Shown here one piece after another: positions 10,250 to 21,332 of a stretch of DNA of 64,000 nucleotides; the stretch's first letter is position 1; every line of letters begins with the position of its first letter. The DNA is from Stachybotrys elegans (Eukaryota > Ascomycota > Sordariomycetes > Hypocreales > Stachybotryaceae): NCBI GenBank assembly GCA_020746835.1, contig JAGPNK010000011.1, positions 930,001-994,000 of the forward strand, read 5' to 3'. Made by a program: the position numbers and the translations under genes. Below the pieces are notes generated by a model. The model saw nothing but the letters and a program-made list of their open reading frames with translations. It made no database searches and was not told the origin of the DNA.

Positions 10250-11982
10250 TCAGTCATCAAAGTCCTCACAGTGTACGTCTAAGCCGCAACTTCCTCGTGT
10301 CCTCCAGCTGTGGGCTGAGTCTTTGACAGCATCCATCAACGAACTGGGCCCACAAGCTGCTACGAGAACTTGTTGATGCTTCTCGACTGCTTGCATGGAA
10401 TCGAGTATTACCTTGTCTGCATTCATCTTTTCGTGCTTAACGGTAATCAGACCTCTGATACCGTCCCATGCATTACTCTGAGGAAATCCATGCAAGATAT
10501 CAGAGCCTGTCCCGTCCTCGCTAGTGATGAATACGATAATGTTGACTGTTGGTGCTGTTTTTGCCAGGTTGTAGATGTGCTCGGAAAACCAGGTCAAATG
10601 TACTTTAGACTGTCAGCTGAGCCTCGAAATTATTCGAGACGAGTGTAAAACGTACCCGTGCGCTTAACAGCCCACACAAAGTCTATGGACTGCAGCTTGA
10701 TGCCCGGAGAGTGATCCCGTATTCGATTCATCAACCCAAAGGTAAATGCAGCGCCGCTACCCCCTGCAATGAGAACCAGCTTGCTGTAGGCCGCAGTGTC
10801 TGGCAATAGGCCATATGGTCCATCGATTGCAGCCCAAGTGGTTTTACCGGGATGCCGTTGCGCGAGTTCGTTGAGAGACTTCGTAAAGCCCTTGTGTGTC
10901 TTGATAACAAGCTCCAGTCCATTTGGGGTGTTGTCGACGACTGTAAAAGGGTGGACTTCATGGAAACTGATGTGAGGAATCCATAGATAGCAATGCGAAC
11001 CTGGAACAGCACCAGTGGCCGCCGGCTTCTTCAGGAGCAGACGTGTTCCCCCGTCTGCAAGAGGATGAAATGTGGCACGGTTGTTTGCGAGATTGCAAAG
11101 CAGCCTTGTGCCTCGGATGACACGATCCAGAAGCCAGATACAGGCGACTAGTAGCATGACGATCGGAAGCTTCGCCGCCCAGTCGGGCCTATGAAGCCCC
11201 GTTAGTATCGTTGCACCTACGAACCCAGCAATGTGGCTGGCGTAGAAGAGTTTATATCGGGCATGCCTGAAGATGCCCATCAATAATATAAGCATAGCAA
11301 CGCCAGCACCAAGACCTTGAATGTTACCGGCTTCTAATAAAGCCTCCCAATGGCCCTTCCGAGCAAAGTGCACTGTGTAGAGAACTGCGTGCACCGATAC
11401 ACAAGCCACGGTGAAATAACCTACAATGCGATGCAGCATGTTGAGCTGGCTGTGAGACACACCCGTCAGAAGCGTTAAAGGCGAAATTTTCAAACGAAAG
11501 AATACGCATAGTGCCATGTTGGCGGCTGCGAGCCTTCCGGTATCTGTTAGCACGTGGGCATGTGTCTAGGGACATGAAGTTTTACCATCCAAATCTAGAG
11601 GCGAAGTGGTTTACTCGATATAGAGCCAGATGCGTAGATGAGAGTGTCATGGTGATGATAATGTATGTGCTAGTCAGGATGACGAGTCCCAAGGAGGGCT
11701 GACCGAAGGGTTTCCAAGCCATTCGACTCTCCAACTTGCTGAATATTTTTAATTACTCTTCGACTTGGTATGAGTGATCATAACTTACTAGAATATTGGC
11801 AGAATAGCCCTCGAGACATGTTCGGGTTCGTGTGGCCCGGAGGATGATGGCGAAATCTTGCTACACAATCTCCGCCCATATCGAACAATAACAGTAAAAA
11901 GAATGAGGCCACTAAGGATAAAGGCGTAAATTAAGAGGGCCTCCTCATTCTTCAATTGCTTCCGTGTTGGAGGCTTCATCAT
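10250..11982 (-). CDS. Ferric reductase, FRE-type transmembrane flavocytochrome
   Basis: Moves electrons from NADPH through FAD and two b-type hemes across the membrane to reduce Fe(III) or Cu(II). Exons (minus strand) 11789-11982, 11586-11738, 10656-11533 and 10250-10602 join in phase to 525 residues. An early membrane segment (about 15-35) is followed by the ferric-reductase core. Heme-ligand histidine pairs sit at 150/164 and 216/230, each 14 apart. The FAD-binding HPFT motif is at 310-313, the NADPH-binding GGSGAAFTFG follows, and a C-terminal ACGPSSLMD motif with a DVHCEDFDD end matches the family. The third acceptor lies inside an apparent open frame (after CCGGAAG); choosing it restores the conserved RFGWLAAAN. 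The neighbouring iron-GATA MFS gene suggests joint work in iron uptake (inference). Confidence 0.9.
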
Positions 11983-12397
11983 TGCATTGAGCCTCTGTAC
12001 AGAAGCAACAGTCGAAACACAGCAAGATCAGATTGATAAGGAACTTTCCGGAAGAGACGCTTGGATGCAAAAGCGGATCTCTGGCTAGCAGGGATGGAAA
12101 TCTCTACATTTCCTCACTGTGAGGAAATTATCCCTGTCAAGAACCTTGGCTCGTGGGTTGGACCCCACGAGTGATGGCCGAGAATTGACTCAGCGCTACA
12201 CGTTTGCGAATATCTTTCTTTTCGACTGACATCAAGACTCGAACTCGTCCATGGCCTTGGGTCTTGCCATCAGGTGCATTCTCTATAGGATGCCATGGAG
12301 ACTATGGTGCATGGATGAAATAGTCAATCACAGGGTACCAGCAACAACATGGGATCGTGACAGATTCCATTGCTCATCGCTGGGCAGCCGCATAGTC
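11983..12397. promoter_or_regulatory. Promoter region of the ferric reductase
   Basis: This 415-base region between the ferric reductase start and the HET gene stop contains a GATAAG core near 12035, preceded by ATCAGATT, which only partly resembles an iron-GATA site. No gene is seen. Confidence 0.5.
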
Positions 12398-14521
12398 TCA
12401 CACCAGTACCACGTCTTGTAGTTCAGTCTCACCTCTGTCTAACATGCCTATGCCCTCTCCCTTCATCAATCCCTCGACATAGCATTGCGATATAACGTGG
12501 TAGGCGCCGTCGGCCCTATCGGCGTCCACCGGCCTCAGCACGACCAACCCGTCGCAGCCCAGAATGCAGAAGATCAAATCTCCAGGGAGTACCGGGCGGA
12601 TCGCCGTACCGAAGCGGCCTGCCGCCGTCGTGATGACGGGGTATACCACGCCGATGTGCTTGTTCAGCGACCGGACAAACGCCTCTGGGTCGCGACACTC
12701 GGGCAGAGCATCATTGTCGTCTAGGTCGACGTAGCCGAAGAAGGAACTGAACGGCTTGCCCCATGGCTGGAATGTATCGTTGAGCTGGTTGCACAGTTTG
12801 ACCAGGTCCGCCAGGTTGGCCTGCTGCAGGACCGGTCCCCAGCCAAGGCGTCGCATAGCCTCGGTGCGCGGTGTCGAATCATTAGGTGCTGCCTTGATCC
12901 ACGGTATGTCGAGGATGGTGGTGCCCGTGGTGCAGTCCCAGTCGGCGTCTCTGTGGAGCGTCCGCACGATGGCTGTCTTGGGGTCGTTGGGGATGGCAGC
13001 GGCGGCGGCGGCCGAGGATGGTTGCTCGGCAGGCCTCCACACCTCCAGCTCGCCGTTTCCCCAGCCCAGGTGAGGCGCCGTCCCATCCACGACGTCGACC
13101 TGGAATCCCTTGGCCACAAGACGGGCTCCCCCGTCCTCGATCCGGTAGCGCGGCCCACGGCCCCCGGCGGCCATGCAGCCAGTGCCCCATAGAGCCGGAT
13201 CCCACGGGTCCGTGAGATCGGGGACCCATGAGGGAATGTTGAGGCCGGTGCTGGACAGGCCGGTGAGCAAAAAGTTGAAGTGGCCGAGCCCAGCCACCAG
13301 AGCACGGGCAAAGTCGCAAAAGACGTGCTCAACCGACTTGCTGTAGTCGGGCTCGATGTGTTGGGCAATGTATGCCGGCATCATGCCCATCAACCCGTAC
13401 AGCTTATCCCGAGCGTTGACGCACCCTCCGAGCCGACCCAGCATGAGGAGCAGCGTCAGCATCTCGACGTCGCTGCTCCTCTCTTCCTCCGTCTCGCCCT
13501 GCCCCAGTTGGCGGCGGCGCTGCTGCTGCACAAGCAGTACCAGGTCAACCAGCCTGAGCATGCGCCAGACACTGCTTCGCGCTGTCACGGCGAGGCGCAC
13601 ATTGTCTGCGCGCGCGAGTAGGTTGCGCAGCGACAGGAGCGGGAAGTGGACATGCCCGAACAGCACGTCCGGGTTGAAGGAGCCGAGGCACTTCTCCTGA
13701 ATCACCCATACGCGGGACCAGTAGGGCGCCTGTACGAGCGTGTTCATGGCTTCGGTGGCAAGCTTCATCCGCGCCTCCTTCTCGCCGTCATCGCGGAACA
13801 GCCGGTCGATAGTCTCGGCTGCCGCGCGGGCGTCGGTCGACTCGATGATGTGGCTGTGGATAAGTTCGAGGCCAGGGCGCTGCTCCGGAAGCACGTCGCC
13901 CAACCAGATTGTGACAAGCAGCGCGTCGCCAAAGATTGTTCCCATACGCTTGACCTGGCTGTTGCGGTCGGTCAGGTCCTGCTGGTCAATACATAGAGCA
14001 TCCACCCACAGCTTCAGCCCGCCGGCATAGTCCGGGGACAGCGACAGCGCGCGGAGGGCTGTCTCCAGATTGCGGCCCACCTTGACGACGCTGCCGTTCA
14101 GGATGATGGGGACCTTGTTGGTTTGGTCGCCCCAGGTATAGCTCAGTGCGCCGTAGTCTCCCCACTTGAACCGGTAGTATATCACGTCCGAACGGCGACG
14201 GGCCCGGCCGGTCGCCGAAGCCGACACCGACAATGACAGCGAGCCTCCCTCCCCGGCAAAGCTCCGCCACGACTCATACATCTCGCGACGCGTGGCAGGT
14301 CTGGCCCGGACCCTGAACCGCTCATACTCGGACGTCTTGTCGTCCAGCGATACCGTTTCCATGACGCATCGAACAAGGCCGTCATGCGCTGGAGGGGAGC
14401 CCGACGGCGCATCACGCGGAAATGAAATAAGGCGGATCTCATTGCGTGATAGGTCAAGCGGCGCGTAGGGAAAGCCGGAAATAGAAATGGAAATGGCGGC
14501 GGATACTTGTAAAGAGTCCAT
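12398..14521 (-). CDS. Heterokaryon-incompatibility (HET) domain protein
   Basis: Single uninterrupted 707-residue frame. The HET domain starts near residue 115 with GALSYTWGD, followed by NLETALRAL and LWVDALCIDQQD, the three conserved HET blocks. The middle and C-terminal parts carry the family's usual less conserved features, including a YGLMGMMP segment and a late segment resembling PGDLIFCILGC. HET proteins trigger cell death or growth arrest when unlike fungal individuals fuse, or act in related innate-type responses; most copies in any genome have no tested role. The start chosen is the ATG at 14521, because the frame extends upstream only to a TTG. No NACHT, ankyrin or WD40 partner domain is fused to it. 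Confidence 0.9.
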   Translation of the reverse strand: MDSLQVSAAISISISGFPYAPLDLSRNEIRLISFPRDAPSGSPPAHDGLVRCVMETVSLDDKTSEYERFRVRARPATRREMYESWRSFAGEGGSLSLSVSASATGRARRRSDVIYYRFKWGDYGALSYTWGDQTNKVPIILNGSVVKVGRNLETALRALSLSPDYAGGLKLWVDALCIDQQDLTDRNSQVKRMGTIFGDALLVTIWLGDVLPEQRPGLELIHSHIIESTDARAAAETIDRLFRDDGEKEARMKLATEAMNTLVQAPYWSRVWVIQEKCLGSFNPDVLFGHVHFPLLSLRNLLARADNVRLAVTARSSVWRMLRLVDLVLLVQQQRRRQLGQGETEEERSSDVEMLTLLLMLGRLGGCVNARDKLYGLMGMMPAYIAQHIEPDYSKSVEHVFCDFARALVAGLGHFNFLLTGLSSTGLNIPSWVPDLTDPWDPALWGTGCMAAGGRGPRYRIEDGGARLVAKGFQVDVVDGTAPHLGWGNGELEVWRPAEQPSSAAAAAAIPNDPKTAIVRTLHRDADWDCTTGTTILDIPWIKAAPNDSTPRTEAMRRLGWGPVLQQANLADLVKLCNQLNDTFQPWGKPFSSFFGYVDLDDNDALPECRDPEAFVRSLNKHIGVVYPVITTAAGRFGTAIRPVLPGDLIFCILGCDGLVVLRPVDADRADGAYHVISQCYVEGLMKGEGIGMLDRGETELQDVVLV

Positions 14522-14824
14522 GCTGTCGTGGTTTCGCAACTGGGCCCAGCCATAGAGCTGAACGAGGTGACTGCAAGTTTATCTCTGTTGATATGCGCTG
14601 CTGACTGCTTATCGCTTTTTGCATGTGCTCCAACATGATTCGCTACAAGGAGAGAACCCCTCTTAGAGCAGACTGCACTACTCCTACTATTACTCCTAAG
14701 CCTTTTAAAGAGCCCGTATATACTCAATCCAACCACTGATCCCCATCTCATCGGGCACTGAATCGGGAATTCCCACAATGTACTTGTCAAGTTGTTTAAT
14801 GTAGTACTTTACGATAAAATACAA
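14522..14824. other. Intergenic region upstream of the HET gene
   Basis: 303 bases between the HET start and the stop of the next minus-strand gene. It is moderately AT-rich, with repeated TACTCC/ATTACTCC-like pieces near 14680-14700 and no gene. Confidence 0.5.
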
Positions 14825-16532
14825 CTACTTGAAACTACCTACATCTTTAATCCGCAAGACCACAACCCAGTTGATGGTTGCCAAAATGGCCAGCAGCCAC
14901 AGAGGCAGAGCCACCATGTTGTGAGACAGGCCCCAGCCCAGGATCAGACCGCCTACGGTAGGGCCCACGATCCGAGCAGCGCTCGATACGCTCGACGCGA
15001 CTCCGTGTACCGTTCCACGCAGGTTTGGACTTGGTGCCGAGTCGTTTACCAACATGATGGTCGCCGGGCCGACGAAGGTCCGCGACGTTACCTGCAGGAC
15101 GAGGACAAAGGACAGGCATGTCCAGATCAGGGCAGGGTCGTCGGGCAACAAGACGAGATAGGGCAGCAGGAAGTATGCGACGATACTGAGGGGCAAGAAA
15201 GCGCGGTACGAGTTCTTGACGCCAATGCTGCTAATCAATCTTGGGTAGAGCAGCAGCTGCAGCGGCAGGCCAATCATGCCTATTATTGTGTTTGCAAAGC
15301 CGATCTTCTGGCTCGAAAGCCCCAGGCCACCGCTGAAACGGAATGGCAAGTCGAAGCTGTGCCTGTCGCCCTTTGGCGCTGGGAGAAGACTGAAGAAGAT
15401 GGAGTTGAAGGCCGAGATATGAAGTGCCAGCAAGAAACGCTGCGCCATTGTCAAGATGACATTTCTCGTAACAATGTCACGAAGTGATGGCTTGGATTCG
15501 ACTTTGAGCTGTGTAGCCGGCGCCTCCTCCTCTGAAGGGTGGCCAGCTTCGCATAAGAGAGGGTCGCGAGGGAGTGGCCCATAATCTTTTGTCCAAGTCT
15601 GTTTGCCAGACAGCCTGCCTACGGTCCATCTCCCGAGACTGCGGCCGTAATCTGGCCGGTTTACCAACTGAGGATGCGTCTCATCAAGGCCCAGGAAGAT
15701 GGCGAAAGCTGCGGCGCCGAGGACAGCAGAGAAGAATAGGTTGGGTAGCGCATAGGGGAACTTTTCGAGCCATGCAACGCCATGGGCACCTCCAAGCAAG
15801 GAGCCTGGTCCAAAGACGTTGGGTAGAGAATTGGTTGGATCTGCGAGGATACCACCAATAAGCGGCCCGATGATGACGCCCACGTTGAAGCACATGGGAA
15901 GAAGCAAGAAGGCTCGCGCCTGGTATCTGTTGATGTCATGAGCATTCGGCTCGCAGCCGGTTCTGGGGTGATAAGTGAGCGTACCGTCTACCAACAACAA
16001 TCTCAGACACCATTGTTCTCAAGACACCAATGTTGCCGTTGAGAGCACCGGCCGAGAACCGAAAGAAGACGGCCATGTACCAAGACGTCGCAAAGCCCAT
16101 GCCAAGCGTGGACAAGGCCGAGCCGACGAGACCGAAGATGAGGACGCGCTTCCGGCCGACACGAGGATGGTCTGCGGCATGCCCCCACCACATGGACGTA
16201 AGGCACTGGGCAGCAGCAAATGCAGCCGTGAGATAGCCGGCCTGCCTGGCAATCTCGGGGGCGTCGAGGGTTGGGTCGAACCACTCCAGCTGGTGGAACA
16301 GGTACGAGGTCAGCGATCTCTCGCAGAGGGGCTCGGCCAGCCTAGCAAAGACTATTACGGCGAGCTGGTCCTTTCTGGGCAGCGAGGCCCATGTGATGGC
16401 TCGAGGCTCTGCGGGAGGAGGTGACGTCACATGGTGAGCTGGAGTTGGAGTTGGATTCTCGTGTCCGAGCAAGGGGGCGGTTTCCGACGAGGTGCTGGCA
16501 TCATCCGGCTTTGTGCGGCCTGAGCGATGCAT
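14825..16532 (-). CDS. Major facilitator superfamily transporter, Ycr023c/ZIFL-like
   Basis: Two exons (15985-16532 and 14825-15926, minus strand) join in phase to 549 residues. A soluble N-terminus of about 60 residues (SSETAPLLGH is a dileucine-type sorting motif often seen in vacuolar transporters) precedes 12 predicted membrane segments. The first segment region AEPLCERSLTSYLF and the following GWWGHAADHPRVGRKRVL-like loop match the MFS subfamily of yeast Ycr023c and plant zinc-induced facilitator-like transporters. A charged central loop sits between the two six-helix halves. Vacuolar location and substrate are inference. It diverges from the next gene with only 171 bases between starts, so the two probably share a promoter. 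Confidence 0.88.
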
Positions 16533-16703
16533 AGCTTCAGGCAGCTGTCGGAAGAGAAAGATGAACCGGGAGTGCCAGCAAAAGACGGGCGGGGCGGTAG
16601 GTTTTATATGGCGTGCTCCGTCTGCTCCGCCAGGGTGGGGGATTCCAACCCTTCCGAGATTGCGATTGATAAGGAGAGATCTTCACACACACTTTCACTC
16701 GCC

Positions 16704-19096
16704 ATGGATGCATGCGTCTGCGCCAACATCAAGACGCTCTCCACGGAATACGATGACACCCAAGCAAGAGCTCTAGCACCCCTTCTGAATACTCTGTTGG
16801 GACAGGTCCAAGTCCTTTTGAGCCAATACAAATCGCTGGCCCGTCAAGTCCAATATCGCATCACGCCCACGAAGCAGCGCACAACCAAGGCCCTGGATGT
16901 GAAGGCCATCGACCCTGTCCCGCTCAATCGCCTTCGCGAGCGGTATGTGAATGACGTTGATGCGTTTTGGCTCCAGCCCACCGACCCTGCCCACGTTGAG
17001 CTGCGTCGACGGCTTGCCTGCGTCGTCATCTTCCTCAGGTCGAGGCTCGAGGCTGGCGTGCTGGTTCCGCCCGTCATCGCCAACATTTTTGAGAAGCAGC
17101 AAAACTATGAAGATGTCCGGGGCTATGGCAAGAAGTATATCAAGATTGCGCGGAAGCTCGGTGGTCTTGGGTCCATCTTTTGGCTTCCTTTTGACATTCC
17201 CCCTTCAACGTAGGCAAAGACAACTGGTGAAGCCTTCTAGTAAGCTAATATGCCGTAGGTACGAGAGATATCTGAATATGGATGATGAGAAGATATTTAA
17301 CCACCTGAGATCTCTCAAACCCAGGTTTGAAAATTACACTCTATTGGTGCAGCGGCTCACTTTGAGTCAGCTTTGCGGTTTGTTTCCAGCCTTTCATCTA
17401 GTAATACATCTGACCTTCTCTAGACTTGTCTCCATCGACTTCATACCTCAATCTCTTCGTCGATTACAGTGACTTCATTCCGCCCCATGATCAGCTGCTG
17501 TTGCTGCTGTATGGGCTGGGTGGCTCCGAGGTTCCTGATACTCTGCTTCGAAGCATCCGCCTGCCACAGCGACGATGGAATGCTTCTGGCGAGATGGACA
17601 AGATGACTGCTGAAGAGTTTGGTCTTCCGCTTGAGATTGTTCAGCTCTTATCAGATGACAGAGAATTCATCCAAAGCACATCTAGTCCGCATGTCAACAA
17701 GCACGTTCTGCCGGATGGAACTATTGCCATGTCATTATCGCCCTACTTGATGTCGACGCTCTCACAGTCACTTCTGCCTCACACAATAGAGCAATTGGGA
17801 GCACTGGCGTTGAAGCTACTCTGCTTCGCCTGCCCGCCTTGTTATGAGGGAAACACAAGCTGGTATGACGCTTCGTCTGCACCAAAAGATGCTTGCTGAC
17901 AGACTCGCAGGAGTGCGGCCACGAAAAAGATGATATGGCCACTACTAGAGCGGGCTATCAAGACACACAAGGTGGAAGCATCGTCAAGAACCCAGGTACT
18001 CGAGGCAATTCTCTACTTCTGCGAGCGGGACTCGGTCGCCATCCGTCGGCTAGCGGTCGAGCAGTCAAGGATATTCCTACGAAAGTCCATGCCTTATCAT
18101 CTCCACGCATCTGTAGTGCTGTTTCGCAGCATTCTGCATCGCATCAATGGGGAGCTTGCCATGTCTGAAGCCGAGATACTCGACTTCCACCTCCGAGGTC
18201 CACAGCCAGTGACTCGCCTGGACCATGCGATTCAGGGGCGTCTTCATATTTCGCAGGTCGAGAATAAGACCAGGTCGTATCACAAGGACGTGTCTTCCTT
18301 CATCTACAAGTGGGAAGCTGCGCAACCACTATCATCTCTGGACATAGAAGTGACTTCCCGACTGCAGAGTGCCGCAGCGAGATACTTTCAATTTATTGGA
18401 GACTTTGTGGCAGCCAGAGCGTCCTTGGAGCAATTTCTATCTCTACACGCAGCGATTCCCATCCGCGACAACACACGGCGTTTATTGGTGGGCAGACTTG
18501 CTGACGTCTACTGCGAGATGAAGGAATTCACGCGAGCGGTTGAGATACTGCAGTTGGAGCTTGACAAGATCGGCGAATCTGACCGTCCGCGCCGGCCATT
18601 CAGGCGGTTGATACTGGCGTTGGCCGAGGCAAACATTGGACTTGGCAAACTCGACTTTGCAGAGTCAGTCCTGAAAGATTTGGAAGATACTATACCGCCC
18701 GAGTTGGACGACACGCACGACCAGCAGCTGCACATGCGCCGCCTCTTTACTATGGCCCGTATCGTCCACCTGCGCCATGACTTTACCAATGCGATCCTCC
18801 GTTGGGAGTTTGCTCTCAAAGAGGTGAAGAGCATGCGCACTCTCAAGGGCACCAGTGGTTTCACGGCCGCCATGATATACTTATCCATGGCCCACGCCCA
18901 GTTGAGCGTCAACAACCTAGAAAGTGCCTGGCAAGCGTGGGACAACGGCGTGAGGATCTTGGAAAGCGAGCAATGCGAGTTCTGGATTCCAACTGTCCCA
19001 ACGATTTGGCTGCAGCGAATTGCAGCCGAAGTCTATGAATCGCAGGGCTGGACTTTTGATATGAAGCTTCCGGGCGGGATCAGTCATGGCACATGA
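16704..19096 (+). CDS. Conserved-looking 749-residue helical protein of unknown function
   Basis: Exons 16704-17209, 17259-17377, 17424-17862 and 17911-19096 join in phase to 749 residues. I do not recognise a named family. The N-terminal 170 residues look helical and basic. The C-terminal half contains repeated helix-turn-helix stretches with TPR-like spacing (the FVAARASLEQFLSLHAA, FTRAVEILQLELDKI and DFAESVLKDLEDTI segments), suggesting a tetratricopeptide-like scaffold. There is no signal peptide or membrane segment. In-frame ATGs at 16527 and 16608 would lengthen the N-terminus, but 16527 overlaps the divergent MFS gene start. I chose 16704 because its N-terminus is cleanly separated from that gene. 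That it is a real gene is well supported by splice phases; its function is open. Confidence 0.75.
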
Positions 19097-19613
19097 TCCG
19101 ATCCGAGGGCGGCTCCCAGCTCCCTTCTCGTGTCAAGCCAAGCAATGCATGCAGCTCGAGAACAGGGGTACAGGCAATTAAGAAGCAGGAACAGACGAAA
19201 GATGGGGCGAAGCGCCACGCACCAAGACAAGCTTGACAAGACATGGGCGGAGCAGTCGCATCGCTAACAAGTGTCGACCGGCTTCTCTCCCGTCCGGCTG
19301 ACAGGCCTCAGCACCGCCACGCTGATCGGCCTGCATATTCGGCAGATCGGGGCAAGGACAAAGAAGCTTCGACTCAGGGTCTGTTTCATGCTGTGCGACA
19401 AGCCTGGATCGAATAAGAAATCCTGCCTAATCCGCACGTATTTTTAGCCCCTGTTGGGCTGACAGGGGCAATGGAAATTGTAAGCATAAGCCGAAGCAAA
19501 ATGAAATGACCTTCCAAATGGGAGACCTCATCATTCTCCTCCTCTGGGAGCAAGTCCTCTAAACGCAGAAGAACGCGTCGTCTCGTCTTCACGGCCGGCT
19601 TTGTCGAATCGCC
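19097..19613. other. Intergenic region before the His-rich membrane protein
   Basis: 517 bases between two + strand genes, holding the upstream gene's 3' UTR and the next promoter. I see no gene, RNA or notable repeat. Confidence 0.5.
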
Positions 19614-20556
19614 ATGGCGTCGCCGTCGCCGCCGCCGTATCCTGGAGCGCCGGGCTACCGCGACTCAACTCTGCCCGAGACAGCGCCCGCCGACCTTCCG
19701 GAAGCCGTGCCCATCAGCAACCTCGAAGTCCCGGTATCGCGGCTGCCTGAAGTCGTTGCCGCAAGACATGATTCGCCCCCCGAGACGGCCTACTCGAGCC
19801 TGCCCGAGGCGGTGCCGTACAGCGACCCCCACCACCACCATCACCACCAGGACAAGACGTATGTGGCGGGAGGCGTAGATGGACACGGAGAAGACATTCC
19901 CCTGAAAGATGTTGGCGAAAGCGCGACGACGAGCCCAATTGATAACAGACCTTGGTGGAGGAGACATTGGCTGTGGCCGGTCATTGCGGCGATTCTGGTT
20001 GCCGGCGGTGCTATTGGAGGAGGCATCGGGGGCGCCCTTGCGAGCAGACGCGAGTCCGACGGTCCATCAGATCCTGGTGTCGTTGGGTACAGAACCCCCG
20101 CGGCGGTTTATGATTGGGGACTAACGGGCTTATAGAACTACCGAACCACCTCCGACCTCAACAATACCCAGTACGTCGGCTCCTCCTACCAGTACCGCCC
20201 CCCGGCCGGGTCCAACGGGAGCCGTCTATCTAGCGTCTCTTCTCACCCAAGGTCAACTGGTAAATAGTGTCGGGTTCCTCGAATCCGACGAGAGCGCAGC
20301 GTGCGACGAGATGGTAGCCTATGCTGCGCCCGGGCGGACTCCTTGTGACCAGCCCTTCGAGCTGAGCGATGGCCTGACGTATCGGTGGCGGGGATGCTCC
20401 CAGCTGCCTAGGTTTATGACATGGGCAGAGGGGATTGACGGGGAGGAGACGAGGCTGGGTCTTTGCGCGAGCATCGACCCAGGCACGCAATGGACCTGTC
20501 GAAATAGCAGCATCATTGAGGCTCAATGGCTGTGTGGTCCTGATCAACAGCCGTAG
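19614..20556 (+). CDS. Single-pass membrane protein with His6 run and cysteine-containing outer domain
   Basis: Exons 19614-20086 and 20136-20556 join in phase to 297 residues. The intron ends with a good branch site (ACTAAC). The N-terminal 120 residues are Pro-rich, with three related LPEAVP/LPEVV pieces and six consecutive histidines near residue 66. A WWRRHW stop-transfer collar is followed by a Gly/Ala/Ile-rich membrane helix (about 122-146). After it comes a Pro/Thr/Ser linker and an 80-90-residue domain with about five cysteines, probably outside the cell or in the secretory lumen. This general plan (LPE-repeat N-terminus, one helix, variable outer domain) recurs in Sordariomycete proteins of unknown role. 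No enzyme motif is visible. Confidence 0.75.
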
Positions 20557-20705
20557 CCAACAAGACCATGAACCAACTCCAGCCTTGCCGTAGTCATCCT
20601 GAGTTCTGCATGCCTCGTGGTCGCTTTCCAAGACCATTGATGGAATTGAAAAGTCGAGATGTGAGTCAGGAGACAGGGTTAGAGTCGCATGCACGCGCTG
20701 CATCC

Positions 20706-21332
20706 TCACTTCCCAAGAGACTTCAGCCAGCGGTCCCTCCACTGGGTTTCCAGTGTCAGAAGCTCTTGCACAAGTCGCACTGAGGCGGTGTCCTGAAGGT
20801 CGTTGAGCGCGTCCTGTGACAGAGGCTTCAAGACGTAATCCGCGACATCGTTGCTCAACCTGCTCTCAGGGCGGCCAATCCCAATGGCTATGCGCTTATA
20901 CAAAGCCGCGCTGAACTTGCCAGCCAGGTCCTGCTCCTTGATGCTCTTGATTCCATTGTGCCCGCGGTGGCTGGCGTCCCACTTGATCGGCCTCACGTCC
21001 AGAAAGTCCTTCTCGAGTTCATCGTGAACCACAACAAGCCCGGACATGTCTTGCTTGGCTGTCGTCAGTGTCTCGCGCCATGCCTTGTGGACGAATGGGC
21101 CGGACACGTTCATGTATGTTGGTGACTGAACGAAGGTGAAGAGCGGTCCGTGGGAGACGAGACAGCGCTGGCCACCGAATTTGATACCGCTGAAGGGCGG
21201 CTGCTCTGGCACATGCCTGACAGCTGCATTGACAGCAAAGTGGCCTGCTGAGTGGAGAGACGAGTACGCCGGCAGGGGATTTCCAATACTGACGACCAGT
21301 ATCCGTGGGTTGAATAGCGCGTTGGGAATCAT
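20706..21332 (-). CDS. Peptidyl-tRNA hydrolase, PTH1 type
   Basis: Releases tRNA from peptidyl-tRNAs that drop off ribosomes; fungal PTH1-type enzymes usually act in mitochondria. One uninterrupted frame of 208 residues. The start region ILVVSIGNPLPAYSSLHSAGH corresponds to the PTH1 GLGNP...TRHNxG block, with the catalytic-type His in SAGH. The middle carries SPTYMNVSG (family: P-x-x-x-M-N-x-S-G) and VVHDELEKDF (family: V-x-H-D-[ED]-[LM]-[DE]), and the SHRGHNGIKS block is typical. The frame stays open upstream to 21491, but the chosen ATG at 21332 places the first block at the usual distance. The classical Asn in the first block is replaced by Ser/His-type residues, so it belongs to a fungal subgroup. 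It diverges from the Rvs161 gene. Confidence 0.88.
   Translation of the reverse strand: MIPNALFNPRILVVSIGNPLPAYSSLHSAGHFAVNAAVRHVPEQPPFSGIKFGGQRCLVSHGPLFTFVQSPTYMNVSGPFVHKAWRETLTTAKQDMSGLVVVHDELEKDFLDVRPIKWDASHRGHNGIKSIKEQDLAGKFSAALYKRIAIGIGRPESRLSNDVADYVLKPLSQDALNDLQDTASVRLVQELLTLETQWRDRWLKSLGK

Noticed and set aside
10603..10655. Apparent frame conflict at the last ferric reductase junction, first taken as a possible pseudogene
   Set aside because: On recount, a donor at 10655 and an acceptor ending at 10603 give a 53-base intron that restores phase and the conserved tail; the gene is intact.
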